From: Sulfurovum sp.
GTDB taxonomy: Bacteria > Campylobacterota > Campylobacteria > Campylobacterales > Sulfurovaceae
Length of the DNA: 16,719 nt
Assembly: GCA_027083995.1 (NCBI GenBank)
Contig: JALWME010000102.1
Span: forward strand, 1-16,719
Reading direction: 5' to 3'
Each line of letters starts with the position of its first letter. Positions within the stretch are counted from its first letter, which is position 1. Shown here in pieces: positions 15,734 to 16,719 of the stretch. The translations under genes were made by a program, and so were the position numbers. The notes beneath the pieces were generated by a model that did not search any database, was not told the origin of the DNA, and was given only the letters and a program-made list of their open reading frames with translations.

Positions 15734-16456
15734 ATGGCAAAAATATTATTTCATACACTGCTTGCACTTACACTTACAGCATGTGCAAAAGAGGAAGCAA
15801 AACCTTTGGTATGTCTCACCAAACCTATAGAATCTCCTTTTGCACTTAAAATCATAGATAAACCTATTGACTTTGGTGCAGAGCGTATTGCACTGACGAA
15901 AAAGTACATTAAAACACATTATGGCAATACGGTAGAGAATATAGAGATAGTTCCTAAAATCATTGTGCTTCACTGGACAGCAGAGCCAGACTTTGAGAAG
16001 TCATTTAACCGTCTTAAACCTCAAAGGCTCCTCACTGACAGAAAGGACATCGCAAAAGCCTCACAGCTTAACGTCTCTGCACAGTTCTTAGTAGCACGCG
16101 ATGGAACTATCTACAGACTTATGCCAGAAAACTGGATGGCACGGCATGTGATAGGACTCAACTACTCAAGCATAGGTATAGAAAACGTAGGGGGTGAGGG
16201 CAACAAAAAAGATGACCTTACCAAAGCCCAACGTACATCAAACAAAAAGCTCATACGATACCTCAAAGCCAAATACCCTAGTATAGAGTACCTCATAGGA
16301 CACCACGAGTACAAACAGATGGAGAGTACATCACTGTGGCTTGAACGTGATAAAGGGTATAGAACGGTAAAGGCTGACCCAGGAGCTAAGTTTATGGCTG
16401 AGATGCGAGAGGGTGTGAAAGATTTGTTACTTAAAACGCCTACAAAAGGTAAATAA
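15734..16456 (+). CDS. N-acetylmuramoyl-L-alanine amidase, predicted lipoprotein (Amidase_2 domain)
   Basis: The N-terminus MAKILFHTLLALTLTAC fits a lipoprotein signal with lipobox LTAC and Cys17, followed by Ala, which suggests outer-membrane sorting. The amidase domain spans about 75-225: metal ligands His80 (VLHWTA), His190 (LIGHHEY) and Asp215 (KADPGAKF), with Glu150 in SIGIENVG matching the catalytic Glu of the AmpD/AmiD type. A 20-residue stretch between His190 and Asp215 is longer than in minimal enzymes. It would cut the bond between MurNAc and the stem peptide on wall fragments in the periplasm, like E. coli AmiD. GGA lies 6 bases before the ATG. The stop overlaps the next ATG as TAATG, which points to a functional link with the symporter. 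Confidence 0.88.
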   Translation: MAKILFHTLLALTLTACAKEEAKPLVCLTKPIESPFALKIIDKPIDFGAERIALTKKYIKTHYGNTVENIEIVPKIIVLHWTAEPDFEKSFNRLKPQRLLTDRKDIAKASQLNVSAQFLVARDGTIYRLMPENWMARHVIGLNYSSIGIENVGGEGNKKDDLTKAQRTSNKKLIRYLKAKYPSIEYLIGHHEYKQMESTSLWLERDKGYRTVKADPGAKFMAEMREGVKDLLLKTPTKGK

Positions 16457-16719
16457 TGAACTCCGCATTTTCTACACTAGACTGGGGGATATTTTTTGCA
16501 TATTTTTTAGTATTAACCCTTACCAGCGTCATCTTGTCTCAAACAAAGATTAAAAGTACCCGTGACTATTTTGTGGGTGGAAACACGGTGCCTATGTTTG
16601 CAGTGGCTATCTCTGTGCTTGCTACTTCTCAGTCTGCTGCTACATTTTTGGGAGGACCTGAGTACTCTTATGGGAAAGACTTAACATTTATAGGTTTTTA
16701 CTTCTCGGCTTTTTTGGCT
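16456..16719 (+). CDS. Sodium:solute symporter (SSS family), N-terminal part (runs off the right edge)
   Basis: The first 88 codons are present in frame to the window end. Helix 1 is at about 9-28, followed by the family signature STRDYFVGGNTVP at about 35-47 and a second helix with AISVLATSQSAATFLGGPEY, typical of the Na+-binding region of SSS carriers. The family takes up sugars, sialic acids, amino acids, nucleosides or vitamins with Na+. The substrate cannot be told from this part. Its ATG overlaps the amidase stop (TAATG), so the two are very probably co-translated, suggesting uptake of a product released from peptidoglycan. The start is supported by the overlap and by normal spacing to the motif. 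Confidence 0.88.
   Translation, partial: MNSAFSTLDWGIFFAYFLVLTLTSVILSQTKIKSTRDYFVGGNTVPMFAVAISVLATSQSAATFLGGPEYSYGKDLTFIGFYFSAFLA

Overview
The window reads as chromosomal backbone of a member of the Campylobacterota (Epsilonproteobacteria), most likely a free-living Sulfurovum/Sulfurimonas-type organism. This rests on the AT-rich sequence, on the gene order fabZ-lpxA-clpX-mreB-mreC next to carB (an order I recall from Campylobacter and Helicobacter), and on lineage-typical variants such as LGF instead of IGF in the ClpX loop and a SALExSS-type LpxB N-terminus. I see no rRNA, tRNA, CRISPR array, insertion sequence, integrase or phage gene. No stretch without a gene exceeds about 115 bases.

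Region 1 (1-10245, all on the minus strand, so read right to left): an NhaC-type Na+/H+ antiporter, a small unknown membrane protein, a possible 25-codon ORF joined by ATGA overlaps on both sides, lpxB, queH, then the tightly packed fabZ-lpxA-clpX-mreB-mreC set, and finally the first 414 codons of carB, which runs off the left edge. This block combines outer-membrane lipid A synthesis (lpxA, lpxB), fatty-acid elongation (fabZ), cell-shape control (mreB, mreC), regulated proteolysis (clpX), tRNA queuosine synthesis (queH) and carbamoyl phosphate synthesis (carB).

Region 2 (10246-13163): a secreted YkuD-type protein on the plus strand faces a minus-strand pair, a TonB-like protein and a membrane diguanylate cyclase. 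The two groups converge with only 7 bases between stop codons. The TonB-like gene has no normal start codon where its ribosome binding site and membrane anchor predict one; an ATC sits there instead.

Region 3 (13164-16719, plus strand): hemL (heme precursor synthesis), a VanZ-like membrane protein, AtpZ (ATP synthase accessory), an overlapping unknown four-helix membrane protein, a predicted lipoprotein amidase, and the start of a sodium:solute symporter overlapping the amidase stop. The last two may form an uptake unit for cell-wall breakdown products.

Most of the window is conserved housekeeping. I do not see an obvious new multi-gene system. The best leads are the ATC start, the double-ATGA small ORF before lpxB, the 7-base-phased repeat tracts at two gene boundaries, the C-terminal extension of QueH, the AtpZ partner protein, and the amidase/symporter pair.
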